From Planktothrix tepida PCC 9214 (lineage in GTDB: Bacteria > Cyanobacteriota > Cyanobacteriia > Cyanobacteriales > Microcoleaceae): a stretch of DNA of 64,000 bases. Shown in pieces: positions 51,105-60,341 of the stretch. The translations under genes were made by a program, and so were the position numbers. The notes under the pieces were generated by a model. That model searched no databases. It was not told where the DNA came from and saw only the letters and a list, made by a program, of their open reading frames with translations. The first letter of the stretch is position 1. Each line of letters opens with the position of its first letter. Location: NCBI RefSeq assembly GCF_900009145.1, contig NZ_LN889764.1:174528-238527 (forward strand), given 5' to 3'.

Positions 51105-52634
51105 CTAGACGGTTTTCTTAACGCGAGTCGTTTTGTCACCCACTTTCTGGAACAGACCCCATTCCACTTGTTCTTCGAGATCGGCTTCCACCCCAGCGAA
51201 CACATCGCGGAAGATCGTCCGAGAACCGTGCCAAATATGGCCAAAGAAGAACAATAATGCAAAGCAAGCGTGGGCGTAGGTGAACCAGCCCCGGGTGCTA
51301 GTGCGGAACACCCCGTCAGATCCCAAGGTTTCGCGATCAAACTCGAAAGGTTCCCCTTGTTGGGCTAAACGAGCGTATTTCTTAACGGTTGGGGCATCTT
51401 TAAAGGTTTTGCCATCTAATTCACCACCATAGAAACTAACCGTCACTCCAGCTTGTTCAAAGCTGTAGCGAGACTCAGCCCGACGGAAGGGAATATCAGC
51501 CCGAACCACACCGTCTTTATCCGTGAGGACTACTGGGAAGGTTTCAAAGAAATTAGGAAGACGGCGAACTAATAATTCCCGTCCTTCAGAATCTTTGAAT
51601 ACCGGATGGCCTAACCAAGCTTTAGCAATGCCATCGCCGTTGTTCATCGGGCCAACCCGGAATAAACCGCCTTTAGCGGGGCTGTTGCCCACATAGTCAT
51701 AGAAGGCGAGTTTTTCAGGAATTTTTTCCCAAGCTTCAGCGTAGCTATCCCCACGGGCAACACTGGATTGTACCCGGCGTTGAATTTCCTGTTGGAAGTA
51801 ACCACTATCCCATTGATAGCGGGTTGGGCCAAACAGTTCAATGGGGGTCGCCGCAGAACCGTACCACATCGTTCCAGCAACAACGAAAGCGGAGAAGAAC
51901 ACCGCAGCAATACTGCTGGATAACACCGTTTCAATGTTCCCCATCCGCAGGGCTTTATATAACCGTTGGGGCGGGCGAACAGAAAGGTGGAACAGACCCG
52001 CAATAATGCCAACAACACCGGCGGCAATATGGTGAGCGACAATTCCTCCCGCATTGAACGGGTTAAATCCTTCAGGCCCCCAAGCCGGTGCAACGGGTTG
52101 CACACTTCCGGTAATGCCATAGGGATCGGACACCCACATTCCAGGGCCAAATAAGCCTGTTAGGTGGAATGCCCCAAAACCAAAGCAAAGCAGACCAGAT
52201 AAGAACAGGTGAATGCCAAACATTTTAGGCAAATCTAAGGCAGGTTCGCCTGTTCGGGGATCGGTAAAGAGTTCAAGATCCCAAAAAACCCAGTGCCAAA
52301 CGGCAGCCAGGAAGAGTAAACCAGACAGAATGATATGAGTGGCAGCCACCCCTTCAAAAGACCAAATACCAGGGTTGGTAACGGCTTCTCCGGTGAGACT
52401 CCAACCGCCCCAGGATTGAGTTACCCCTAAGCGGGCCATGAAGGGCATGACGAACATCCCTTGACGCCACATCGGGTTGAGGACGGGATCAGAAGGATCA
52501 TAAATTGCGAGTTCATAAAGGGCCATAGATCCAGCCCAACCTGCCACCAAAGCGGTGTGCATCAGGTGTACAGAGATCAATCGTCCTGGGTCATTCAGGA
52601 CAACTGTGTGTACACGATACCAGGGTAGTCCCAT
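51105..52634 (-). CDS. psbB: Photosystem II CP47 chlorophyll apoprotein
   Basis: 509-residue core antenna protein of photosystem II with six transmembrane helices and a large lumenal loop between helices V and VI. It begins [20 protein letters not shown]; His chlorophyll ligands are seen in [46 protein letters not shown] and HHIAAGVVG. Length and end ([19 protein letters not shown]) are typical. First gene of the psbB-psbT pair. Confidence 0.98.
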   Translation of the reverse strand: MGLPWYRVHTVVLNDPGRLISVHLMHTALVAGWAGSMALYELAIYDPSDPVLNPMWRQGMFVMPFMARLGVTQSWGGWSLTGEAVTNPGIWSFEGVAATHIILSGLLFLAAVWHWVFWDLELFTDPRTGEPALDLPKMFGIHLFLSGLLCFGFGAFHLTGLFGPGMWVSDPYGITGSVQPVAPAWGPEGFNPFNAGGIVAHHIAAGVVGIIAGLFHLSVRPPQRLYKALRMGNIETVLSSSIAAVFFSAFVVAGTMWYGSAATPIELFGPTRYQWDSGYFQQEIQRRVQSSVARGDSYAEAWEKIPEKLAFYDYVGNSPAKGGLFRVGPMNNGDGIAKAWLGHPVFKDSEGRELLVRRLPNFFETFPVVLTDKDGVVRADIPFRRAESRYSFEQAGVTVSFYGGELDGKTFKDAPTVKKYARLAQQGEPFEFDRETLGSDGVFRTSTRGWFTYAHACFALLFFFGHIWHGSRTIFRDVFAGVEADLEEQVEWGLFQKVGDKTTRVKKTV

Positions 52635-52750
52635 TGACTACGCTCCTCCTAGTTGATAATGGTCTACTTTTTTATAACTTTGCTATGAATACGCCCGAAT
52701 TGATCGTCCCTCAATTGAAAAGTCATCAATTTCGGTTAGATCATTAACGG

Positions 52751-52816
52751 GATCTCCACGAACATGAAGCTTATCTTAAAGAAGTGTATCGATTGTTAGA
52801 ACCAAATGCAATAGTT
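52751..52816 (+). pseudogene. Possible fragment of a SAM methyltransferase gene
   Basis: Twenty-two codons read DLHEHEAYLKEVYRLLEPNA then IV, matching the segment before strand 5 of class I methyltransferases (KEVHRVLKPGG in the gene at 11804). It stops abruptly at the TTGA of an IS right-end remnant. Too short for certainty. Confidence 0.3.
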
Positions 52817-52867
52817 TTGATACTCTCACCGACAAGCTTCGCTGTGTCGGGAGATTCTTGGGCTGAA
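52814..52867 (-). mobile_element. Solitary IS200/IS605 right end (remnant 4)
   Basis: Minus strand: AAGAATCTC, a CCGACA/TGTCGG stem (52829-52834 and 52845-52850) extended by CTC/GAG, then GAGAGTATCAA. The GAGTATCAA end is identical to remnant 1. It lies about 180 bases upstream of psbB and joins the methyltransferase fragment. Confidence 0.55.
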
Positions 52868-52896
52868 CATTGACTCCGCACGACTTCACCGTGAGA

Positions 52897-53292
52897 TTAC
52901 AGACTATTATTCATTTGACATTCTGTGGAAGCACTTGCCAAGCGTTCTAGGACTTGATCGGCTGTAATTAAGCGAGTCAGAACAACTTGACCAATAGTGC
53001 TAGAGGGCTTGTTAATTGGGGTAATATCGGGTTTGACTTCTAACATCAAAACAGCATCTTCAACCCGATACAGCCACATTTTTTCCTGTTGAGTTTGATT
53101 CCAAATACAGAGGTTCATTTTTTGAATTTCGGGTGGACGGCGACGTAGGGTTTGATCCCACAGACCTCCTACTCCCCAGACTCGTCCTACTGTCCATCCA
53201 TCGGTTAAAAAAAAGTATTTCACGACTGCCTTAAACAAACTGACTTTAGATCTGCTGTTTACGATAGCGCGAAAGGTTGACATACTCCCCAT
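52897..53292 (-). CDS. Protein of unknown function upstream of psbB
   Basis: 131 residues (or 128 from the second ATG, MSTFRAIVNS, at 53283). No signal peptide or membrane segment. Motifs: KVSLFKAVVKYFFLTDGWTV, RVWGVGGLWDQTLRRRPPEI, LCIWNQTQQEKMWLYRVEDA. The WxxGRVWGVGGLW-like repeats of aromatic residues are distinctive, but I cannot name a family. Divergent from the aspartic-protease gene. Confidence 0.65.
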   Translation of the reverse strand: MGSMSTFRAIVNSRSKVSLFKAVVKYFFLTDGWTVGRVWGVGGLWDQTLRRRPPEIQKMNLCIWNQTQQEKMWLYRVEDAVLMLEVKPDITPINKPSSTIGQVVLTRLITADQVLERLASASTECQMNNSL

Positions 53293-53400
53293 TTAAGATA
53301 GAAGACAGAACATAGCTAAAGTTCATCTTTGATCAGGGAAATTGACGGGGGCAAAGATCTCTGTAACGATTAAAGTTAACGCTTGACTCCCAGTAAAATC

Positions 53401-54072
53401 ATGAAGACTTCCCCGTCTTTAGTCCGGTTATATCCCTTATCAGCTTTTGCAACTGTACGGCTGTATTATCTAAAGGTTTTGGCTGAACAAGCCCAAAGAC
53501 AGAGTTTATCTCGGTTAATCCCTCTGTTTTCGATTTTATTATCAACTACAGGCTTAATCTTGACCGATCCTCTCGGTGCGCTCGCTCAAGAATACCCGGG
53601 TTGCTTTATGAAAACAAAAACCGGACAGATGCTTTCTTTAAATCAAGTTTGTATTTTTCCACAAACTGATGCAAAAACAGCTATTTCTCCCCTGGCAACA
53701 CCCGGTATTTATCAAGCTAAAATTATTAGAAGAGATGGAGGAATCCCGGTCATCCAAGTCATCTTTAATAATCTACAACCTTTTGAAATGATGGTTGATA
53801 CCGGAGCCAGTGGAACAGTCATTACTCCCATGATGGCAGAACTTTTAGGGGCAATTCCAGCCGGTCGAGGTAAAGCAGATACACCCAGTCAAAAAGGTGT
53901 GGAATTTGATTTGGGTGCTATTCAGAAATTGGAGGTAGCTGGGGCTGTTAAAAATAATTTCATCGTTGCGATCGCTCCGACTTTAGATGTGGGTTTACTC
54001 GGTCAAGATTTTTTTGGAGAATATGATGTTACGATTAAAGCAGATGTTGTTGAATTTCGAGCCAGGCAATAA
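53401..54072 (+). CDS. Exported retropepsin-like aspartic protease (copy 1)
   Basis: 223 residues from the ATG at 53401; the open frame begins at a TTG at 53383. A basic N-terminus and hydrophobic segment (about residues 40-62, ending GALAQEYPGC) form a signal peptide or anchor. The catalytic loop is MMVDTGASGTVIT; the C-terminal part LDVGLLGQDFFGEYDVTIK is typical of single-domain retropepsin folds, which act as dimers. A cysteine pair (PGCFM, QVCIF) flanks the mature N-terminus. Tandem with a close paralogue 117 bases on. Confidence 0.88.
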   Translation: MKTSPSLVRLYPLSAFATVRLYYLKVLAEQAQRQSLSRLIPLFSILLSTTGLILTDPLGALAQEYPGCFMKTKTGQMLSLNQVCIFPQTDAKTAISPLATPGIYQAKIIRRDGGIPVIQVIFNNLQPFEMMVDTGASGTVITPMMAELLGAIPAGRGKADTPSQKGVEFDLGAIQKLEVAGAVKNNFIVAIAPTLDVGLLGQDFFGEYDVTIKADVVEFRARQ

Positions 54073-54189
54073 AAAATCAATAACCAACTTAATGAATAAT
54101 GGGATCTCAGATTTTAATCAGGCAGATGAACATATCGAATTGAGAGATTGAACTCTCTAATCCTTAAACCAGGATAAAAGGGTGAAATT

Positions 54190-54771
54190 ATGAGCAAAGT
54201 AATTTCGATTGATATTAATTCCTTCAGGCTAAGTTTAACCGTTGTTTTAACTGGAATTCTTCTAAGTGTGGTTCCTGTTAAGGCTCAAGAATATCCGGGC
54301 TGTTTTATGCGTGAACACTCTGGAAATGTTGAGAATTTAACGCAGTCGGTTTGTGGTTTATTCCCAACCTCAACTCCCTTATCTGCAAATCCAACAACAC
54401 CCGGAGTTTTTCAAATTCCGATTAAACGCCGACAAGGAGGAATTCCCGTTATTGATGTTAATTTTAATGGTCAAAATACCTTTGAAATGTTATTAGATAC
54501 GGGAGCAACTGGGGTTGTGATTACACCTGCAATGGCAAATGCTTTAAAGGTGCAACCTTATGGAAATCTACCCATTAATACTGCCAGTGATCAATTGGTC
54601 AATCAACAAGTAGGTCGTGTAGATTCTATTAATGTGGGCGGGTTACAAATGAGCAATGTGGAAGTGTCGATTTCTCCGGTATTACAAATAGGATTATTAG
54701 GACAGGGCTTTTTTGGAACTTACGATATCACCATTAAACAAGATGTGATTGAATTTCGCTCTCGTGCCTAA
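54190..54771 (+). CDS. Exported retropepsin-like aspartic protease (copy 2)
   Basis: 193 residues with a signal peptide (about 1-32, ending PVKAQEYPGC). Catalytic MLLDTGATGVVIT, and VLQIGLLGQGFFGTYDITIK near the end. Shared QEYPGCFM start, GGIPVI block and C-terminal VIEFRSR show that it is a tandem duplicate of the previous gene. A retropepsin-type site on an exported protein suggests periplasmic proteolysis; targets unknown. Convergent with trpD, only 2 bases between stops. Confidence 0.88.
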   Translation: MSKVISIDINSFRLSLTVVLTGILLSVVPVKAQEYPGCFMREHSGNVENLTQSVCGLFPTSTPLSANPTTPGVFQIPIKRRQGGIPVIDVNFNGQNTFEMLLDTGATGVVITPAMANALKVQPYGNLPINTASDQLVNQQVGRVDSINVGGLQMSNVEVSISPVLQIGLLGQGFFGTYDITIKQDVIEFRSRA

Positions 54772-54773
54772 TA

Positions 54774-55850
54774 TTAATTTTTGAGGAATTGTACCAATTG
54801 TTCGAGTTTTGACCACGCCGCACCGCTTTGCAAAATCTCTTGAGCTAAAGAGATCCCTTTTTGATGGCAACCCATTGGCACAGCACCCCCCACTTGTAAA
54901 GCTAAAGACGCATTCAGAGCCACTACATCTTGTTGAGCTTGCGTGCCTTTTCCTTGTAATAAATTTCGGAGAATTTCAGCATTTTCTTCCACATCTCCCC
55001 CTTTAAGAGCCGTGAGGGAGGCTGAAGTTAACCCCACATCATGAGGATTGAGGGTGGTTTGTTCAACATGACCTTGGGATAAAATCGCTAAGTCAGTTAT
55101 ATCGCCTAACCCCGCTTCATCCAGTCTCTCCCGTCCATGTAACACAATCGCCACTTCTGTTCCTAATTCATTTAAGGCTTGGGCAATAGTGGGGAGCAAT
55201 TTTGAGTCAAAAACACCCATAACCTGTCCGGTAGGACGCAGAGGGTTCACCAAGGGCCCCAATAAATTAAACACGGTTCGGACTTTTAAGGTTTGGCGTA
55301 GGGGAACAACCGCTTTCAGGGCGGGATGCCAACCGGGAGCAAATAAAAATGTAATTCCAACCGCCGATAACGCCTGGGTCACTCTTTCTTCGGGTGCTTT
55401 TAAGTTAACCCCCAAAGCTTCTAAAACATCCGCAGACCCGACTTTACTGGATGCAGAACGATTTCCATGCTTCGCTACCGGAACCTGAGCCGTCGCCGCC
55501 ACAAAGGCAACGGTTGTGGAAATATTAAAGGTTGAAGCACCATCACCTCCGGTTCCACAGGTATCAATGATACGGTAAGAAACAGAGGATTCTGTAGAGA
55601 CGCGCCATGGCACGTCTCTACTACAGGACTGTAATACCGATGCCATTCCTGCTAATTCTTCTGCGGATACCCCTTTAGCTTGGATAGCTGCCAAAATAGC
55701 CCCAGACAGCACAGGAGGAACTGCTTCTTCCAACCATCCCCGCATCAATTGTGAAGCTTGGGTTATCGATAGGGATTGGCGGTCTAACAGTTGTTGTAAT
55801 AACTCTGGCCAAAGATTGGGATGAATTTCAGGTGCAGCAGGGTTTGTCAT
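54774..55850 (-). CDS. trpD: Anthranilate phosphoribosyltransferase with a palindrome-derived insertion
   Basis: 358 residues, catalysing transfer of phosphoribose to anthranilate in tryptophan synthesis. Signatures: [20 protein letters not shown] for [25 protein letters not shown], and the DE pair in [10 protein letters not shown]. Between the conserved AGMASVLQ and IDTCGTGG lies an extra peptide, residues about 77-86 ([10 protein letters not shown]), encoded by a 28-bp dispersed palindrome (55594-55621). The rest is complete, and the insertion sits in a linker, so activity may be kept. Confidence 0.93.
   Translation of the reverse strand: MTNPAAPEIHPNLWPELLQQLLDRQSLSITQASQLMRGWLEEAVPPVLSGAILAAIQAKGVSAEELAGMASVLQSCSRDVPWRVSTESSVSYRIIDTCGTGGDGASTFNISTTVAFVAATAQVPVAKHGNRSASSKVGSADVLEALGVNLKAPEERVTQALSAVGITFLFAPGWHPALKAVVPLRQTLKVRTVFNLLGPLVNPLRPTGQVMGVFDSKLLPTIAQALNELGTEVAIVLHGRERLDEAGLGDITDLAILSQGHVEQTTLNPHDVGLTSASLTALKGGDVEENAEILRNLLQGKGTQAQQDVVALNASLALQVGGAVPMGCHQKGISLAQEILQSGAAWSKLEQLVQFLKN
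55594..55621. repeat. 28-bp palindrome copy inside trpD
   Basis: GTAGAGACGCGCCATGGCAC then GTCTCTAC, one substitution from the perfect palindrome. It is translated in a different frame ([10 protein letters not shown]) from the copies in lnt and the haemagglutinin-like gene. Confidence 0.95.
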
Positions 55851-55937
55851 GAAGATGGATTTTTCAATAACCAGAATTCAGTTTACAGCATTTTTTCAAT
55901 CAAACTCTAAAATTCGTGAAATTCCTATTATCCGTAA

Positions 55938-56552
55938 CTAAGGTTCAACAATCACAGGGGTTCCGATTTTTACCATCTCAAATAAAGCCAAAACATCTTG
56001 ATTAAACATCCGAATACAACCATGAGATGCGGCTTGTCCAACAGTTTCAGTATTCGGGGTTCCATGAAATCCAATATAGTTTTTTCCATCTGTCCAAAAC
56101 CCAATCCAACGCTGGCCCAAAGGATTATCTGGCCCTGGAGGAATAATTTCTCCGGTGAGGGGATGTTCCCAAGTCGGACTGGTAATCATTTGAATCACTT
56201 GATATTGACCGACTGGGGTTTCCCAACCTTCTCGACCGACGGCGATGGGATAGCTGGTTTGTAACTTTTGATTTCGATAGACATAAACACGACGTTGATT
56301 TAATTTAATCACCAGTTGCAAATTAGCTTCAATGGAATCAGAACTGGGTTGTTTGGATGGGGGGAATAAGGTAGAAGTTGCAAATTTAGGGGTTCTGGGG
56401 GTTAAAAGTTTAACCGGGGATGGTGCTAGAGGGATGGGGTTTTGAGGGTGAACGGATACCGCTAATACCCGCTTGGGAACTTGCTCTAAAAGTACCGTTG
56501 TTCCCAGAATAACTGCTATGAAATGTTTCAGAAAACCTTTTCTTCTAACCAT
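55938..56552 (-). CDS. L,D-transpeptidase (YkuD family)
   Basis: 204 residues from the ATG at 56552 (MVRRKGFLKHF); a longer frame to 56654 starts with TTG. Signal anchor about 8-25, Pro-rich linker, and YkuD catalytic domain about 80-204 with HGTPNTETVG and the active-site ASHGCIRMFN (His and Cys). It cross-links or anchors to peptidoglycan through L,D bonds. Convergent or divergent neighbours are unrelated. Confidence 0.9.
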   Translation of the reverse strand: MVRRKGFLKHFIAVILGTTVLLEQVPKRVLAVSVHPQNPIPLAPSPVKLLTPRTPKFATSTLFPPSKQPSSDSIEANLQLVIKLNQRRVYVYRNQKLQTSYPIAVGREGWETPVGQYQVIQMITSPTWEHPLTGEIIPPGPDNPLGQRWIGFWTDGKNYIGFHGTPNTETVGQAASHGCIRMFNQDVLALFEMVKIGTPVIVEP

Positions 56553-56745
56553 TGTACTATTTGTCTTGACCCCAAAAGTTGGTTTAAGGCTATGCTCAGT
56601 TGAACGCTCAGTAACCCTGATTGTTTCCCGTATTTTTCTCACTGTCCTTCCCAAAGTTTAATATTCATAAAATTAGGAAGGGATTTGAATATTGTCCTTT
56701 AAAATAAAGAGAAAATTAGTGTATTGATCCTATCACGTTACGATT

Positions 56746-57549
56746 ATGACTAAAAATCAAACCATTGGCCCTCTAAGTGTCGGTAATGTCGTCAGTGCCG
56801 GGTTACGGATTTATCGAGATCATTTTAACGCTTATTTTAATATTGCCCTGCAAGCCTATTTGTGGTCAATTATTCCGATTTATGGGTGGGCCAAACTTTT
56901 AGCCCTTTCTGCATTAATTGGCCGTTTAGCTTATCACGAAACCTTAGAACAACCCGAAGTAATTTCCGAAGCTCGCCCCCTCGTCGAGCGAAAAATGTGG
57001 AGTTTTCTAGGACAAGGACTTCTAGTTGGCTTAATTTTAATGGGTGGAATTTTGGGATTAATTTTAGTCGGGGCAATTTCTGTGAGTATCTTATGGGCTA
57101 TTTTAGGAAAAAATAACCTGATGATATACTTAGTCGGTTTGGTCGTTTTTATTGCTGTTTTCTTTGCCTATATTTGGCTGGCTTCTCGAATCTTTATTGC
57201 CGCTTTACCCTTAGCCATTGAAGATAATATGACCGCAACAGCAGCAATTAGTCGCAGTTGGAAATTAACCAAAGGATCAGTATTACGGATTCAAGGGGTT
57301 CTGTTTCTGGGATTTTTGATTGTCCTCCCTTTTGTCATTTTATTTCTATTGATTATGGGCTTTTTGCAATTGGCTTTAGCCAGTATATTTGGCTCTGACT
57401 CCTCCAGTTATCCTCTAATTGTGAATCTACTTTCTATAGCGATGAATATCATAATCGGGGCTTTAACTCTTCCTTTTTGGCAATCAATTGCAGGGGTAAT
57501 TTATTATGATCTTTTAGCAAGACGGGAAGCAAGTAGGGTTAAACATTAA
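56746..57549 (+). CDS. Polytopic membrane protein of unknown function
   Basis: 267 residues with about six hydrophobic segments; conserved-looking GPLSVGNVVSAGLRIYRDHF at the N-terminus and AISRSWKLTKGSVLRI in the middle. This resembles the DUF975/glycerophosphodiester-phosphodiesterase membrane-domain group, which lacks a catalytic part. Role unknown. Confidence 0.75.
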   Translation: MTKNQTIGPLSVGNVVSAGLRIYRDHFNAYFNIALQAYLWSIIPIYGWAKLLALSALIGRLAYHETLEQPEVISEARPLVERKMWSFLGQGLLVGLILMGGILGLILVGAISVSILWAILGKNNLMIYLVGLVVFIAVFFAYIWLASRIFIAALPLAIEDNMTATAAISRSWKLTKGSVLRIQGVLFLGFLIVLPFVILFLLIMGFLQLALASIFGSDSSSYPLIVNLLSIAMNIIIGALTLPFWQSIAGVIYYDLLARREASRVKH

Positions 57550-57974
57550 GTCGATTTAAAGATAGAAAATCAGACACTTCAAGTTTTCCGATTTGCGATC
57601 AGAAATTAAAAGGGGCAATATTGTTGAGCTTGGCTTTTATTGCACATTACTATTAATATTTTAACTGCCTTGGGTACTATAACCCGACTCTTGCAAGCAA
57701 TCTATATGCTGTGGTAAACCCAAAAAACCTTCATCAGAGTCATCAATGACTCAGGTGGGTAATTTTGTCATAATCACAATCATTTCCCCATAGGTAATTT
57801 CCTGAAAGGCTGTTAAACTGAAGTTATAAAGATAACCGTTACCTATCCACTCGTCTTCACTTTCCGGGGTTGGAGATGGGGAATTTGAGTTGGAGTGCCT
57901 TTTTCATGAAAGCTAATTCAGGCTGAATTAGCTCAAAACCTGGGAATATTAGACTAAGACACTATTAATAGAAA
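57550..57974. other. Intergenic region before the PilB-N-like gene
   Basis: 425 bases without a credible gene, repeat or RNA. The promoter of the following gene is presumably near the right end. Confidence 0.5.
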
Positions 57975-59117
57975 ATGTTAGCTAAATCTCAAGCCACTGG
58001 AACAATTCCGTTGGACGCGCAGCAAATTTTCGGTTTAATTGACAGTATCTTACCGTTAGAAGTTTGCTTGCATTACCAAATTCTACCCCTCTGTCTCAAA
58101 GATAATCATTTATATTTGGGCGTTGTTGATTCAGAAGATGAATCAGCTTTAGAATACGTTCAAAAGATTGTATCTTATATGAATTGCTCAATTGTAACTC
58201 AGATTATTTCCTCCTCGGAGGAAAGATCTTTGTTGTCTTCGTATTTATATTATACACAACAGGCTCAAAAAGCTGAACCAATTTCAACAAGTGTTGAAAA
58301 AACGTTATCTTCTGAACCTAAAATTTCCTCTGAAACTTTTATACAAAATTCAGCAGTTCATTCTTCTGTTAAGTCTAAAAATATTACCCCATCAGAACCT
58401 CTGGAATCTTTACCGTCATTGGTTGCTAATTTTTCTTCTGAGGTCGAAAAGTTTTCCCTGGAACCGATAGAATTAGCATCTCCAGGTTCCTTAAATTTAC
58501 CCTCAGTTTTAGAGATTAAAACAACTGATTTAGAAAACCCGATGGAGGATTTAGCAACATTATCCCCCCATGATTTGTTACAAGAATTGTTAGGAAGAGT
58601 ATTAAAGGGGGGGATTGGGCGACTTTATTTTGAACGCCAAGAAGCCAATTCATCTCGAATATTATGGAGTCAGGATGGCGTTTTACAATCCGTTGTTGCG
58701 GGGTTAGAAGATCAACAATTTCAGGGGGTAATTAATGAGTTGAAATTATTAGTCGAATTTCCTTTAATTCCCGTTGATACGCCTCAACAAGTTGAGATTG
58801 AACGAGTTTATCAAAATACCCATCTATTATTGCGGTTAAGAGTTACTCCCGGAAGCTTAGGAGAAGAAGCTAACTTACAGGTTTTACGAGGGGCTGCTTT
58901 AAAGTTTTATCAAAAACAACAGTTATCTAAATTGAGTTTAGATGCTTTACGGCTAACGCAGCAACTTCAAAATAAACTCAGTGAACTTAGCACTCGACTT
59001 GCTGTAACGCCTTTATCCTCAGAAAATTTACGGTTATTAAATCAACTTTTGAAAACAATGGTTCAACAATCAGAAGCGTTAATTCAAAAAGGTCAAGATT
59101 CGGATACCACTTCTTAG
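57975..59117 (+). CDS. PilB/GspE N-terminal-domain protein without ATPase core
   Basis: 380 residues. The N-terminal part (about 15-105: LIDSILPLEVCLHYQILPLC, LYLGVVDSEDESALEYVQKI) matches the MshEN/T2SSE-N fold that precedes PilB and GspE ATPases and may bind c-di-GMP. A Ser/Glu-rich linker (about 110-195) follows, then a region (about 200-290: LLQELLGRVLKGGIGRLYFE, SRILWSQDGVLQSV) that resembles the start of the PilB core, but there is no Walker A, Walker B or arginine finger. The C-terminus is helical. It is likely an accessory or regulatory factor for type IV pili; inferred. Confidence 0.75.
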   Translation: MLAKSQATGTIPLDAQQIFGLIDSILPLEVCLHYQILPLCLKDNHLYLGVVDSEDESALEYVQKIVSYMNCSIVTQIISSSEERSLLSSYLYYTQQAQKAEPISTSVEKTLSSEPKISSETFIQNSAVHSSVKSKNITPSEPLESLPSLVANFSSEVEKFSLEPIELASPGSLNLPSVLEIKTTDLENPMEDLATLSPHDLLQELLGRVLKGGIGRLYFERQEANSSRILWSQDGVLQSVVAGLEDQQFQGVINELKLLVEFPLIPVDTPQQVEIERVYQNTHLLLRLRVTPGSLGEEANLQVLRGAALKFYQKQQLSKLSLDALRLTQQLQNKLSELSTRLAVTPLSSENLRLLNQLLKTMVQQSEALIQKGQDSDTTS

Positions 59118-59129
59118 AAGGTTAAGGGT

Positions 59130-59159
59130 TGACGGTTAACAACCAACAGTCAACCGTCA
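59130..59159. terminator. Hairpin between convergent genes
   Basis: TGACGGTT (59130-59137) pairs with AACCGTCA (59152-59159) in the 54-base gap between two stops. The same heptameric GGTTGAC sequence recurs near 62487. A possible two-way terminator. Confidence 0.5.
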
Positions 59160-59171
59160 GCTATCTGAAGA

Positions 59172-60056
59172 TTAATCAAAAATTAAACCCAGTAGTCCTT
59201 TCGTGTAAATATAACTGAAACCAATTTGAATCCCAAAATCTGTTTCATCTCGAATATATCCCACACTGGCACGTCCTGTAATTAAAAAACTGTAAGAAAT
59301 GGGAATATCAATTCCGGCTATGGCTGAGGGGCCAATGCTAAAGTCATTATTAAAGATATCTTTGTAGATAATTCCTGCTCCTACAAAGGGTGAAAAACGA
59401 ACCGCGTTTGTTTCACTTCTGACCGGAAAATCAGCCGTCAGATGAACTAAACTGGCGCTATCGCTTCCGATAATAATTCCACCCGAATGTAGGGAAAAGT
59501 TTTCAGAAAATCCGGTTTTGGAAAGGCTCATTAAACCTCCTCCTCCTAAACCTGAACCATCTCCTGTAATTCCAATATTTCCCCCCAGTCCCACATAATT
59601 ATAGTTATTACTTAAACGACGACCATTTGCATCAGCGGCTTTCCGGGGATCTTCGGGTTTCTCTTCTCTTGCTTCAGGTTGTTGAGTAACGGGTAAGGAT
59701 TGATCTGAATTTTGAGCAATATTCCACTCAACTCGATCCATCCAATTGTCACTTAAATCGGTGGCTTGTGTGGAGGGAAATGTAGTTTTAGCTTCTGATA
59801 AAGTTTGCGGTTGCTGTTGAATAACTTCCTCGGAGTTATTATTAAGTTCTGTACTTTCAACTGCTAACAGTTCGGGATTTGAATCTGTTGTTTCTGAGAG
59901 CGTTTTAGACGCAATTTCTACTGAAGATCCAACAATATTTTGTAAGGAGGATGGAGAGGAAAGTTCTTGAGCTAAAAGTTCACCCCCATTTAGGGTGAGT
60001 GCTATCGCAGTTCCTATAAAAGCCGTTGTATGGAGATTGGGCATCGGTAATTGCAC
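59172..60056 (-). CDS. Putative outer-membrane beta-barrel protein
   Basis: 294 residues with a signal peptide (about 1-30, ending in LLAQEL), a long low-complexity acidic/Ser/Gln region (about 31-145), and a C-terminal beta-strand-rich domain (about 150-294: YNYVGLGGNIGITGDGSGLG, FSPFVGAGIIY, YSFLITGRASVGYI) ending FD, as in small outer-membrane barrels. No named family. Surface or outer-membrane location is inferred from the alternation of residues. Confidence 0.7.
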   Translation of the reverse strand: MQLPMPNLHTTAFIGTAIALTLNGGELLAQELSSPSSLQNIVGSSVEIASKTLSETTDSNPELLAVESTELNNNSEEVIQQQPQTLSEAKTTFPSTQATDLSDNWMDRVEWNIAQNSDQSLPVTQQPEAREEKPEDPRKAADANGRRLSNNYNYVGLGGNIGITGDGSGLGGGGLMSLSKTGFSENFSLHSGGIIIGSDSASLVHLTADFPVRSETNAVRFSPFVGAGIIYKDIFNNDFSIGPSAIAGIDIPISYSFLITGRASVGYIRDETDFGIQIGFSYIYTKGLLGLIFD

Positions 60057-60341
60057 TCCTCAACCAATAATTATTTCAGGAAATTTAACATTATTATTAT
60101 ATATAGTTTTCAGAGATTATTCCAGATGAGAAACTATCACAAGCTGCTTAAAAATCTATCTTTAGACAGATGCAAAAAATAAAAACGGTTATTGTGATTA
60201 CCAATAAAATAGTATTAGTTTTAAATTTTGAAAATTAAAGACTTTCTCTTTAAAAGCAAATGAATCGATTATAGGGTAACAACAGCCTCAACATTCAACC
60301 CGGATGGTCAACCTGAGCATCTGATCATCCGGGTCAAGGAA

